Positions 37,288-45,603 of a stretch of DNA of 64,000 nucleotides are shown here, one piece after another. Positions within the stretch are counted from its first letter, which is position 1. Every line of letters begins with the position of its first letter. The DNA is from Flavobacteria bacterium MS024-2A (GTDB lineage: Bacteria > Bacteroidota > Bacteroidia > Flavobacteriales > Flavobacteriaceae): the NCBI GenBank assembly GCA_905182305.1, contig CAJJBB010000005.1, forward strand, positions 62,001 through 126,000, written 5' to 3'. Under the pieces are notes generated by a model that was not told the origin of the DNA, searched no databases, and saw only the letters and a program-made list of their open reading frames with translations. The position numbers and the translations under genes were made by a program.

Positions 37288-38154
37288 ATGATTAACCTAT
37301 TCTCTTTTTTTTCAGTTTCTCTTTTTTGTTACAGCTATATGTTTCCCTTTTTTTTGAGCATGAATTTTTCCTTAAAAAATGAACTTACAGTTTTATCTTA
37401 TAATATTAGATATGATAATCCAAATGATGGTGAGAATCAATGGAAATATAGAAAAGAAAGAGTAGCTAATTATATCAAAGAAATAAGGCCAGACATTATT
37501 GGTATGCAAGAAGTGTTAGATCCTCAATTGGTTTTCCTAGATGTTTCATTAACAGAATTTTCCTACGTGGGAGTTGGTAGAGAAGACGGAAAAACAAAAG
37601 GGGAGTATAGTCCAATTTTATATAATTCTAATCGTTTAACTCTGTTACAAACAGATACTTTTTGGCTTTCTGAAACGCCGAAAGTTATTTCTGTTGGTTG
37701 GGATGCTGCATTAGAAAGAATTTGTACGTACGCTCAATTTAAGCATAAGGAAACAGGACAGAAATTCTGGGTGTTCAACACTCATTTTGATCACATTGGG
37801 GAACTGGCTAGAATTCAATCGGCTAAACTTATACACCAAAAGATTAAAATGTTAAACACGAATAATTTTCCTGTAATAATTACAGGTGATTTTAATCTAA
37901 CTCCCGATACAGCCCCCATAAAAATTTTTCAAAATGCTTATGTAGATGTTATGCAAAAGACACCAACTAATGCTAACAATTATGGGACTTTTACAGGTTT
38001 TGATAAACTTTCAAATGGAAAAGAAAGAATTGATTATATTTTTCAAAAAGGGCTGAAAACACTCAAATCAACTCATATTTGGCTAAAAACAACTTCTGGA
38101 GGCTGGGCTTCGGATCATCATCCTGTTCAAGCTATTTTTTCATTTAATTATTAA
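37288..38154 (+). CDS. Endonuclease/exonuclease/phosphatase family hydrolase, exported
   Basis: 288 aa with an N-terminal hydrophobic signal (SVSLFCYSYMFPFFLSM). All EEP catalytic motifs are seen: VLSYNIRYD (Asn), GMQEV (Glu metal ligand), FNTHFDHIG (His), ITGDFNLTPD (Asp and Asn) and SDHHPVQAIF (Asp-His). The family contains nucleases, sphingomyelinases and inositol phosphatases; the exported, stand-alone form in Bacteroidota may release phosphate from lipids or nucleic acids. A later in-frame ATG (Met25) could give a shorter signal. It is divergent from CotH. Confidence 0.88.
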   Translation: MINLFSFFSVSLFCYSYMFPFFLSMNFSLKNELTVLSYNIRYDNPNDGENQWKYRKERVANYIKEIRPDIIGMQEVLDPQLVFLDVSLTEFSYVGVGREDGKTKGEYSPILYNSNRLTLLQTDTFWLSETPKVISVGWDAALERICTYAQFKHKETGQKFWVFNTHFDHIGELARIQSAKLIHQKIKMLNTNNFPVIITGDFNLTPDTAPIKIFQNAYVDVMQKTPTNANNYGTFTGFDKLSNGKERIDYIFQKGLKTLKSTHIWLKTTSGGWASDHHPVQAIFSFNY

Positions 38155-38216
38155 TTACGATATTATTTTACCAACATCTTTGTTATATTGGTTTAATAAT
38201 TTTTAAAAACAATTTC

Positions 38217-38753
38217 ATGAAAAATTTAATTACTCTACTATTACTGTGTTCAGTTTCTTTAAACTTGCTCCAAGCTCAAAATTATAAGGGAATAGATAAA
38301 AGCCCTTTAGACATGATTGAGTTTCCTTCAAGCAACAGTGAAACCAATAAATTAATACGTGTTTTATATAGCCGTCCTCAGCTAAATGGACGTGACATAA
38401 CTAAGCTAGTTCCTGATGGAAAATTATGGCGCGTAGGGGCTAACGAAGCAACTGAGCTTACCCTTTATGTACCTATGCAAGTTGGTGGCAAGATTTTAGA
38501 CGCAGGTTCGTACACTATTTATGCTATTCCAAATCTAGACAAAATGACTATTATTATAAATAAGGCTACACATGTTTGGGGCTCTTATTCTTATAACGAA
38601 TCTTTAGATGTCGTAAGGTTAGATGTTCCTATTTCTGAAAGCATTGAAAGCCTTGAAGCTCTTTCTATGGCTTTTGAAGCTACAGGTACAGGAGTTAATC
38701 TTTATGCTGGCTGGGAAACTTATCGAGTTATGGTGGACTTTACAAAGCCTTAA
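38217..38753 (+). CDS. DUF2911 domain periplasmic protein
   Basis: 178 aa with a clear signal peptide (ITLLLLCSVSLNLLQAQ). The DUF2911 core is seen in VLYSRPQLNGRDI, LVPDGKLWRVGANEATEL, AGSYTIYAIPN and WGSYSYNESLDVVR. The family is widespread in Bacteroidota and has no known function; the order of beta strands suggests a small secreted beta protein. It follows the EEP gene by 62 bp on the same strand. Confidence 0.9.
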   Translation: MKNLITLLLLCSVSLNLLQAQNYKGIDKSPLDMIEFPSSNSETNKLIRVLYSRPQLNGRDITKLVPDGKLWRVGANEATELTLYVPMQVGGKILDAGSYTIYAIPNLDKMTIIINKATHVWGSYSYNESLDVVRLDVPISESIESLEALSMAFEATGTGVNLYAGWETYRVMVDFTKP

Positions 38754-39030
38754 GGGAGGATTAGACTTTAATAAGAAACTCTATAAATACGGTTTTTTAT
38801 TAAATTTTTAAACGCGAAATTTCATTTTCTTAAGACTTATTTAATAGGTTTCCACAAAATTATTATCAAGAACTTCTATATTTTTCGGAAAGTTGGAGTT
38901 AAAAATTAACTTCTTTAAATTCTTATTAGTTTTTTTAATCTTGTAATCTCACTGAATGAAAAAGTAGGGTTGATAAAAACAAAGAGTTAAATTTTTGAAT
39001 TATTTTCAATTAAATTTTAATAGAATTATC

Positions 39031-40377
39031 ATGAAAGCAATAAAAAAATTAATTGGGGTATTAATTTTCTGTTCTACTATTTTATTTTCTATATGTTTAT
39101 CTGCACAGGATTATGTTCCTGCTTTGGAAAATTTAGAGGCACGTAAGTGGTTTCAGGAGGCAAAATTCGGGCTCTTTGTTCACTGGGGAGTATACAGTAT
39201 TTTGGGAGACGGAGAATGGGTTATGAACAATCAGAATATTGCTATTGATGAATATGAAAAACTTCCAACTTTTTTCAATCCTATAGATTTTGATCCTGAG
39301 GCCTGGGTCTCAATGGTTAAGGAAGCTGGAATGAAATACATAACTATTACAAGTCGACATCATGATGGTTTTTCTATGTTTGATTCTAAAGCTACAGATT
39401 ACGATATAGTAGATGCAACACCTTATGGTAAAGATATTCTAAAAGCATTGGCTGAAGAATGCCGTAAACAAGACATTAAACTTTTCTTTTATTATTCTCT
39501 ATTAGACTGGAATCGTGACGATTATTTCCCTAGAGGAAGAACTGGCACTAAAATTCCTGGAAGAGGAACTGGATTATGGGAAGATTATATTGCTTTTATG
39601 AAAATTCAACTTACAGAATTATTGACCAATTATGGAGACATTGGAGGTATATGGTTTGACGGGCATTGGGATCAAAAAGAATGGGATGGTGAAAAATTCG
39701 GTAAACTAAAAGTAGATTGGCACTATGATGAAATATACGGCTTAATACATGAGCTTCAACCCCAAGCATTAATTGGTAATAATCATCATATTGGAGTAAT
39801 TAATGGTGAAGATTTTCAAATGTTTGAAAAAGACTTACCTGGAAAAAATACAACAGGATGGGGAACTGCTTCTGATCAAATTGGTTCAGTTCCTTTGGAA
39901 GTGTGTGAAACAATTAACGGATCTTGGGGATTTAATCTTCAAGATCGAAAGCATAAATCAGATAAAGAGTTGATTCACTATTTAATTAAAGCCGCAGGAT
40001 ATGGTAGTAATATGCTTTTAAACGTTGGTCCTATGCCAAATGGCAAAATTCAACCTAAACATCAGACTTCTTTAAAAGCCATTGGAAAATGGCTGGCTTC
40101 AAATGCTAAATCAATTTATGGGACTCAAAGAGGTCCGATTGCTCCTACTGATGATTTTGTGTCAACTCAAAAAGGTAAAACGGTCTACTTACATATTTTA
40201 AATCCTAAGTTGAATATTATTCATATGGGCTCAGTACCATTAAAAATAAAAAATATTCGTTCGTTGAATTCTCAAAATTCAATACCCTTTAGAAATGATA
40301 AATTTGGATTGGTGTTAGATATTTCAAAACTAACTAAAGACAATATTGATACCGTTATACAAATTGAATTAAAATAA
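39031..40377 (+). CDS. Alpha-L-fucosidase, GH29 family
   Basis: 448 aa from ATG 39031, chosen over an upstream TTG (38995) because the signal peptide (KAIKKLIGVLIFCSTILF) begins there. GH29 motifs: FGLFVHWGVYSILGDGEW at about 46-63 (His51 region in substrate binding), ITSRHHDGFSMFDSKATDYD, and GDIGGIWFDGHWDQ with the nucleophile Asp210. NVGPMPNGKI and the C-terminal beta-sandwich follow. The enzyme releases alpha-L-fucose from oligosaccharides in the periplasm or outside the cell. It is not in a visible polysaccharide utilisation locus: no SusCD lies beside it, though secreted enzymes surround it. Confidence 0.92.
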   Translation: MKAIKKLIGVLIFCSTILFSICLSAQDYVPALENLEARKWFQEAKFGLFVHWGVYSILGDGEWVMNNQNIAIDEYEKLPTFFNPIDFDPEAWVSMVKEAGMKYITITSRHHDGFSMFDSKATDYDIVDATPYGKDILKALAEECRKQDIKLFFYYSLLDWNRDDYFPRGRTGTKIPGRGTGLWEDYIAFMKIQLTELLTNYGDIGGIWFDGHWDQKEWDGEKFGKLKVDWHYDEIYGLIHELQPQALIGNNHHIGVINGEDFQMFEKDLPGKNTTGWGTASDQIGSVPLEVCETINGSWGFNLQDRKHKSDKELIHYLIKAAGYGSNMLLNVGPMPNGKIQPKHQTSLKAIGKWLASNAKSIYGTQRGPIAPTDDFVSTQKGKTVYLHILNPKLNIIHMGSVPLKIKNIRSLNSQNSIPFRNDKFGLVLDISKLTKDNIDTVIQIELK

Positions 40378-40520
40378 ATCACCTAATATTACTAAGTTAA
40401 TACTCAGATACTCCAAAATTAAAAAATCCAATTATAAATTTGGTTAATTATTTCTTTACTAAAATGGGGAGATTTTTTAAAGAAAAAAAATGTATTTTAG
40501 GTAATCTTAAAAATTAAAAT

Positions 40521-40712
40521 ATGGCAACTTACGAATGTAGTTCTTGTAGTATGGCAGTAAATGCTAGCTGTGCAAAATGTGACCAACCTTTAGAAAATGA
40601 TCAACTTACTTTAGATGACGGCAACGTAGTACAAATATCTATATGTAGGAGTTGTGAGGGAAAAATAAAGTCTCCTCAATGTTGTGGTGTCGACATGAGT
40701 TGTTCGGTGTAG
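40521..40712 (+). CDS. Small zinc-ribbon-like protein, 63 aa
   Basis: 63 aa with nine Cys: CSSC, CAKC, CRSC and a C-terminal CCGVDMSC. The CxxC pairs resemble a zinc ribbon, and the tail SPQCCGVDMSC is the part I associate with a family of small conserved proteins in Flavobacteriia. No signal peptide. Function unknown; likely binds Zn or another soft metal. A weak -7-like TATTTTAG lies 25 bp upstream. It stands alone between the fucosidase and SCP2 genes. Confidence 0.75.
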   Translation: MATYECSSCSMAVNASCAKCDQPLENDQLTLDDGNVVQISICRSCEGKIKSPQCCGVDMSCSV

Positions 40713-40760
40713 TTATTTTTTTTAATTTAATAATATTTTGAGGGTTATACCATGATATTG

Positions 40761-41057
40761 TTAACCCATTAACGATTGGACTTTCATGGCTAATCCCATA
40801 TCACCAGTGATTTTTATTTGACCGCCCATAACAGCCATCATTGGATTTATATCTCCATCACGAAGTTTTTGAAGCACTTCAGCAGTTAAGCTTATAGTAC
40901 AATCTGATTCACCATCGCTTGCCTCAACTGTATTTTTATCACCGGTACCATTAATTAGGATTCCTGTACCATCAACTTCAAATTTTAAAGTACCTCCAAT
41001 TGGAGCAGCACTTTCAGCTCTTTTTTCAAACTGAGAAATCATATTTTCAAGACTCAT
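40761..41057 (-). CDS. SCP2 sterol-binding domain protein
   Basis: 98-aa stand-alone SCP-2 domain: the five-strand sheet with conserved GTLKFEVDGTGILIN, CTISLTAEVLQKLRDGDINPM, and AVMGGQIKITGDMGLAMKV. SCP2 domains bind acyl-CoAs and other lipids. The gene is divergent from the beta-oxidation operon and shares with it the intergenic palindrome at 41076-41120, so it is probably under the same control and may present acyl-CoA substrates. Confidence 0.9.
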   Translation of the reverse strand: MSLENMISQFEKRAESAAPIGGTLKFEVDGTGILINGTGDKNTVEASDGESDCTISLTAEVLQKLRDGDINPMMAVMGGQIKITGDMGLAMKVQSLMG

Positions 41058-41075
41058 AGATTCTATTTTCTTTCA

Positions 41076-41120
41076 AAACTAATAAAATAAATGACACCGT
41101 GTCATTTATTTTATTAGTTT
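41076..41120. promoter_or_regulatory. Perfect 45-bp palindrome, probable operator of the fad operon and SCP2 gene
   Basis: Two perfect 22-bp inverted arms meet at one central base (C41098). The GC-containing core is ATGACAC-C-GTGTCAT, flanked by AT-rich arms AAACTAATAAAATAA and complement. It lies in the 84-bp gap between the divergent SCP2 (start 41057) and fadB-like (start 41142) genes. Length and symmetry suit binding of a TetR dimer or a pair of dimers; the TetR gene at the end of the same operon is the natural candidate. A terminator is unlikely because no gene ends here. Confidence 0.7.
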
Positions 41121-41141
41121 AGTCCAATAAAATAATAATTC

Positions 41142-43544
41142 ATGAAGTATCGTCTTAAAAAAGTTGCTGTTTTGGGCTCTGGAGTAATGGGTTCTGGAAT
41201 TGCATGTCATTTAGCAAATATTGGATTAGAGGTCCTTATGTTAGATATAATCCCTCGAGACTTAGAGGGTGATAAACTCAAAGATCCAACACTCAGAAAT
41301 AGTATTGTTAATTCAGCATTACAAAATTCAATTCGCTCAAAACCAGCCCCTTTATATCACAAATCCTTTGCTTCAAGAATTTCTACAGGAAATTTTGAAG
41401 ATGATTTTGAGAAAATTTCTGATGCTGATTGGATTATAGAAGTTGTGGTTGAGCGCCTAGATATTAAACAACAGATTTTTGAAAAAGTAGATAATAATAG
41501 AAAAAATAACAGTCTTGTAACCTCGAATACTTCTAGTATTCCAATGCATTTACTGTCTGAAGGACGTTCAGATAATTTTAAAGCACATTTTTGTGGAACT
41601 CACTTTTTTAATCCACCAAGATACCTTCGCTTATTAGAAGTTATTCCGACCTCAGATACCCTAGAGTCGGTTATAAATTTCTTCATGGAGTTTGGTAAAG
41701 TTAATCTAGGAAAAGAAACCGTTTTATGTAAAGATACTCCTGCTTTTATTGGAAATAGAATTGGAGTTATGTCTGCTACCGAGATGACAATTCTTACAAA
41801 AAAATACAGTTTCACAGTAGAAGAAGTTGACGTTTTAACAGGCTCTCTAATTGGAAGACCTCCAACAGCAACCTTTAGGCTCCAAGATCTAGTTGGTCTA
41901 GATACTGGTGATAATGTAAGTCGATTTGTGATGGATAATGTGGAGAATGATACTTATATCAACAAAATCAAAAAACTGCCAGAGCCAAAGTTTATGCGCT
42001 TTCTATTGGATAATAAGTTTTTAGGAAACAAAAGTGGAAAAGGGTTTTATGAGAAAACAAAAAAGAAGGATGCGAATGGTAAAACAATCATTAACGTTTT
42101 AAATTTAGAAACATTAGAATATAAACCAGCAGTTAAGCCAAGATTAGAAATTGTTAAAACTGCCAAAGGTATGGAGCTTTTGGATAAAAGATTGCAGTTT
42201 TTAGTTGATGGAGATAGTAAAGAACATCAATTTTTTAAAGATTATTTTGGAGCTTTATTTGCTTACTCTGCAGCTCGTATTCCTGAAATATCAGATCAAT
42301 ATTTTCCCTTAGATGATGCCATGCGAACAGGATATGTTTGGGAATATGGGCCTTTCGAATACTGGGACTTAATTGGTTTTGAAAAAGGTATTGCCCTTGT
42401 TGAAGCCCTTGGTGAATCTCTCCCAAAGTGGGTACATGATCTGAAAGCCTCTGGAGCACAATCTTTTTATAAATATGAAAATGGTAAAAAGCATTATTTC
42501 AATATTCAAACAAAAAAGTTTGAAGTTCTGCCAGGGAAAGACGCCTTTATTATTTTAGATAGTTACCGTGCACAGAAATCCATAATTAAAAACAGTGAAT
42601 GTACAGTTCACGATATCGGTGATGGTGTGCTCTGCCTAGAATTTACAAGTAAAAGTAATTCTATTGGAGAAGGAATAGGTAGAGGGATAGACGAGGCAAT
42701 TCGTCTTGCTGAAGAAGGTGACTGGAAAGGTATTGTTATTGGAAATAACGCAAAACAATTTTCAGTAGGTGCCAATTTGATGAATGTGGGAATGATGGCA
42801 ATGCAAAAGCAGTTTGACCCCTTAGATAAGATGGTAGATGATTTTCAACAAATTAACATGCGAATCAGAACCTCTAAAATACCTGTAGTAGTTGCCACTC
42901 AAGGCTATGTTTTTGGAGGAGGTTGTGAAATCGCTATGCATTGTGATGCAGGAGTTTATGCTGCAGAATCCTACATAGGTCTTGTAGAAGTTGGAGTTGG
43001 ACTTTTACCAGGAGGAGGAGGTACAAAAGAATTTGCTGTTCGCGCTAGTGATGATTTCTTTGAGGGAGACGTTCAATCTCCAACACTTGTTAATTATTTT
43101 AAAACAATTGCAACTGCAGCGGTATCTACTTCTGCTCATCAAGCTTTTGACTTAAACTATCTAAAAGAGGGACGTGATATTGTATCGGTCAATACACCAA
43201 TGAATATTGGAAAAGCAAAAGATAAAGTATTACTATTAGCTAAAAACTATATAGCACCGTCTGTCAGAGAAGATATTGAAGTTCTAGGAAGAGGAGGTAT
43301 GAGTGTTTTATATTCTGCAATTAATGAATTCCGTTTGGGTGAGTATATGTCTGATTACGACGTTGAAATTGCTCGTAAAATTGCTTATGTAATTTGTGGA
43401 GGGGATTTAACCAGTTCACAAAAAGTTAGCGAACAATATTTATTGGATATCGAGCGTGAGAACTTTATGAGCCTTTTAGGAAATCAAAAAACACTAGACC
43501 GAATTCAATATCTTTTAATGAATAATAAACCGTTAAGAAATTAA
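41142..43544 (+). CDS. 3-hydroxyacyl-CoA dehydrogenase/enoyl-CoA hydratase (FadB/FadN-type)
   Basis: 800-aa bifunctional beta-oxidation enzyme. N-terminal part (1-about 330) is the NAD-dependent 3-hydroxyacyl-CoA dehydrogenase: Rossmann motif LGSGVMGSGIACHLANIGL at 10-28, then HFFNPPRYLRLLEVIP with the catalytic His, and GNRIGVMSATEM. The C-terminal part (about 500-700) is an enoyl-CoA hydratase/crotonase: oxyanion-hole stretches FSVGANLMNVG and FGGGCEIAMHCDAGVYAAES, then GLVEVGVGLLPGGGGTKEF. Dehydrogenase-first order and length match FadN of Bacillus rather than FadB of E. coli. It starts the operon with the thiolase (3-bp gap) and TetR gene. Confidence 0.92.
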   Translation: MKYRLKKVAVLGSGVMGSGIACHLANIGLEVLMLDIIPRDLEGDKLKDPTLRNSIVNSALQNSIRSKPAPLYHKSFASRISTGNFEDDFEKISDADWIIEVVVERLDIKQQIFEKVDNNRKNNSLVTSNTSSIPMHLLSEGRSDNFKAHFCGTHFFNPPRYLRLLEVIPTSDTLESVINFFMEFGKVNLGKETVLCKDTPAFIGNRIGVMSATEMTILTKKYSFTVEEVDVLTGSLIGRPPTATFRLQDLVGLDTGDNVSRFVMDNVENDTYINKIKKLPEPKFMRFLLDNKFLGNKSGKGFYEKTKKKDANGKTIINVLNLETLEYKPAVKPRLEIVKTAKGMELLDKRLQFLVDGDSKEHQFFKDYFGALFAYSAARIPEISDQYFPLDDAMRTGYVWEYGPFEYWDLIGFEKGIALVEALGESLPKWVHDLKASGAQSFYKYENGKKHYFNIQTKKFEVLPGKDAFIILDSYRAQKSIIKNSECTVHDIGDGVLCLEFTSKSNSIGEGIGRGIDEAIRLAEEGDWKGIVIGNNAKQFSVGANLMNVGMMAMQKQFDPLDKMVDDFQQINMRIRTSKIPVVVATQGYVFGGGCEIAMHCDAGVYAAESYIGLVEVGVGLLPGGGGTKEFAVRASDDFFEGDVQSPTLVNYFKTIATAAVSTSAHQAFDLNYLKEGRDIVSVNTPMNIGKAKDKVLLLAKNYIAPSVREDIEVLGRGGMSVLYSAINEFRLGEYMSDYDVEIARKIAYVICGGDLTSSQKVSEQYLLDIERENFMSLLGNQKTLDRIQYLLMNNKPLRN

Positions 43545-43547
43545 ATC

Positions 43548-44717
43548 ATGGAAGCATACATAATAAAAGGCTATAGATCTGCCGTTGGTAAAGCAAAAAA
43601 AGGAGGATTTAAAAATTATCGTTCTGATGATTTATCTGTAGAAGTTATTAAATATTTGATGGCTTCTGTTCCTGAAATAGATCCTAAATCAGTTGATGAT
43701 GTAATTGTAGGTTGTGCAAATCCAGAGGGTGAACAAGGCCTTCAAGTAGGAAGATTAATTTCAGCGCGTGCCCTAGGAAAGGAAGTACCTGGTATAACTA
43801 TAAACCGCTATTGTGCCTCTGGTTTAGAAGCAATCTCGCAAGCAGTTTCAAAAATCAATGCAGGCTTTGGGCATATTTATATTGCAGGTGGAGCAGAAAG
43901 TATGAGTATGATACCTTTTGCAGGCTATAAATTAGCTCCTAGTTATAAAGCTAACTTAGAGAACTTAAATTATCATGTAGGCATGGGTGCAACTGCTGAG
44001 GCAGTTGCTGGGAAATACAACATCAGTCGGGAAGCTGCTGATAAATTTTCTTATGATTCGCACATGAAAGCAGCTTCTGCTATTGATGGAGGAAAGTTTA
44101 AGGATCAAATTGTTCCTATTGAAATAGAAGAGGTTTTTGTAGCAGATGGTAAACGAAAGACCAAAACACATACGGTTGCTGTAGACGAGGGTGTTCGTCG
44201 CGAAACAAGTCTGGAAGGTCTTGCTAAACTTCGTCCTGCTTTTAAAATAGGCGGTACTGTTACCGCAGGGAATGCTTCTCAAACTTCTGATGGTGCAGCA
44301 TTTACTTTAGTGGTAAGTGAAGAAATGGTAAAACAACTCAATCTTAAACCCATAGCTCGAATGGCAGGGTGTGCTGTTGGAGGGGTAGAACCTCTTTATA
44401 TGGGAATCGGCCCTTGTGTTGCCATTCCAAAAGTTTTAAAGCAAGCAGGATTATCATTAAAAGATATTCAACAAACTGAACTTAACGAAGCTTTTGGTGC
44501 CCAAGCTTTGGCAGTTATTCAAGAAGCTGGCTTAGATCCAGAAACTGTTAATGTAAACGGAGGGGCAATTGCTTTAGGACATCCTTTAGGATGTACAGGA
44601 GCAAAACTAACGATACAATTACTCGATGAAATGCAACGCCGCAAACAACGATATGGTATGGTAACGGCCTGTGTAGGTGGAGGGCAGGGTATTGCTGGAG
44701 TTTTTGAGCGTTTATAA
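43548..44717 (+). CDS. Acetyl-CoA C-acyltransferase (thiolase, FadA-type)
   Basis: 389 aa, complete thiolase. Nucleophile Cys89 in INRYCASGLEAI, His345 in ALGHPLGCTGAK and acid/base Cys375 in TACVGGGQGIAG are all present, as is the NEAFGAQALAVI stretch. It cleaves 3-ketoacyl-CoA with CoA to shorten the chain by acetyl-CoA, the last step after the two reactions of the upstream enzyme. Start 4 bp after the upstream stop, so tightly coupled. No acyl-CoA dehydrogenase follows, where many flavobacterial operons have one; it must be elsewhere. Confidence 0.93.
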   Translation: MEAYIIKGYRSAVGKAKKGGFKNYRSDDLSVEVIKYLMASVPEIDPKSVDDVIVGCANPEGEQGLQVGRLISARALGKEVPGITINRYCASGLEAISQAVSKINAGFGHIYIAGGAESMSMIPFAGYKLAPSYKANLENLNYHVGMGATAEAVAGKYNISREAADKFSYDSHMKAASAIDGGKFKDQIVPIEIEEVFVADGKRKTKTHTVAVDEGVRRETSLEGLAKLRPAFKIGGTVTAGNASQTSDGAAFTLVVSEEMVKQLNLKPIARMAGCAVGGVEPLYMGIGPCVAIPKVLKQAGLSLKDIQQTELNEAFGAQALAVIQEAGLDPETVNVNGGAIALGHPLGCTGAKLTIQLLDEMQRRKQRYGMVTACVGGGQGIAGVFERL

Positions 44718-44725
44718 TTTATATT

Positions 44726-45328
44726 GTGAAGGCAGAAATAATAAATAGCAAGCGCGAAGCTCATAAGCAAGAGTTACGAGAGCAGCTATTAGAACAAGGA
44801 TTTCTGCTTTTTTCTGAGAAAGGATTAGAGCAAACTACTGTAGCTGATATTGTGGACAAATGCAATATTGCTAGAGGCACTTTTTACAATTATTTTTCAG
44901 ATATAAATGCCCTTTTTGATGCTTTGATTGAAGCGTTAAATTCACGTATTCGTGAGGGAGTTAAAAAAACAAGAAAAGAAACTCATTCGGTTTACGACTA
45001 CTTATATGGTACTTTTAAAAGTTACTATAGCATAATAGGTACTCCTGAGATGATTCAGTTTCATATAATTAATCAGGCATATATTAGACAAAGCACTTAT
45101 CAAAGTGATATGATTAAGACCATTGTTAAAAATTTAATAAGGGATTTAAAGTCTTCAAAAAAAATAAAAGCTTTTAATAAAAAACATGAATTTCTACTCT
45201 TAAGTTTCATGTTAGTTGGCGCCCCTCCTGAATTGTTTATTGCTACCCATACGTCAGATATAAATTTAACAAGTGAACAATTGGCAACTTTTCTTGCAAA
45301 GCTTTTTCATAAAGTTTTAATGGAATAA
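44726..45328 (+). CDS. TetR/AcrR family transcriptional regulator
   Basis: 200 aa from GTG 44726, 8 bp after the thiolase stop. The N-terminal HTH (TTVADIVDKCNIARGTFYNYF at about 38-58) is the standard TetR DNA-binding domain; the rest is the helical ligand-binding dimer domain. As last gene of a beta-oxidation operon it is likely to sense an acyl-CoA and repress the operon, with the 45-bp palindrome at 41076-41120 as operator. This is inference from synteny and symmetry. Confidence 0.88.
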   Translation: MKAEIINSKREAHKQELREQLLEQGFLLFSEKGLEQTTVADIVDKCNIARGTFYNYFSDINALFDALIEALNSRIREGVKKTRKETHSVYDYLYGTFKSYYSIIGTPEMIQFHIINQAYIRQSTYQSDMIKTIVKNLIRDLKSSKKIKAFNKKHEFLLLSFMLVGAPPELFIATHTSDINLTSEQLATFLAKLFHKVLME

Positions 45329-45378
45329 GACCTTAGTTATCGAAAAGATTGAGGCTTAGTAATGTTTTGAAGTGACCT

Positions 45379-45603
45379 TTAGATTCCTAAAATCACATAT
45401 ATTAAAACCGTAATCACACAATGAGAAATTGAAAACGATTTGGTATACCTCCATGTTTTTAAGTCCAGCAATGGTGGTAGTGCTTCCAAATTGGCTTCTG
45501 CAAAAGCAACAACCTCTGATTGGGAGACATATCGCGAAATGTTAGCAAGGTATATTTTACCTATACGGCCCATTCCAACAATACCAATTTAAATTGTTTT
45601 CAT
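45379..45603 (-). pseudogene. Truncated second Gfo/Idh/MocA oxidoreductase gene
   Basis: The stop of the intact Gfo/Idh gene (TGA, 45602-45600) overlaps an ATG (45603-45601) as ATGA, a coupled start. This frame reads MKTI, a stop, then IGIVGMGRIGKIYLANISRY and SEVVAFAEANLEALPPLLD, clearly the NAD(P)-binding N-terminus of another Gfo/Idh enzyme. Codon 5 is TAA where AAA would restore reading. After about 45480 similarity ends in unrelated residues and a stop. The remaining three quarters are missing, so this is a deleted remnant, perhaps after a tandem gene array collapsed. Confidence 0.8.

Noticed and set aside
42235-42459. 74-aa frame antisense to the fadB-like gene
   Set aside because: Shadow frame without motif or start context.
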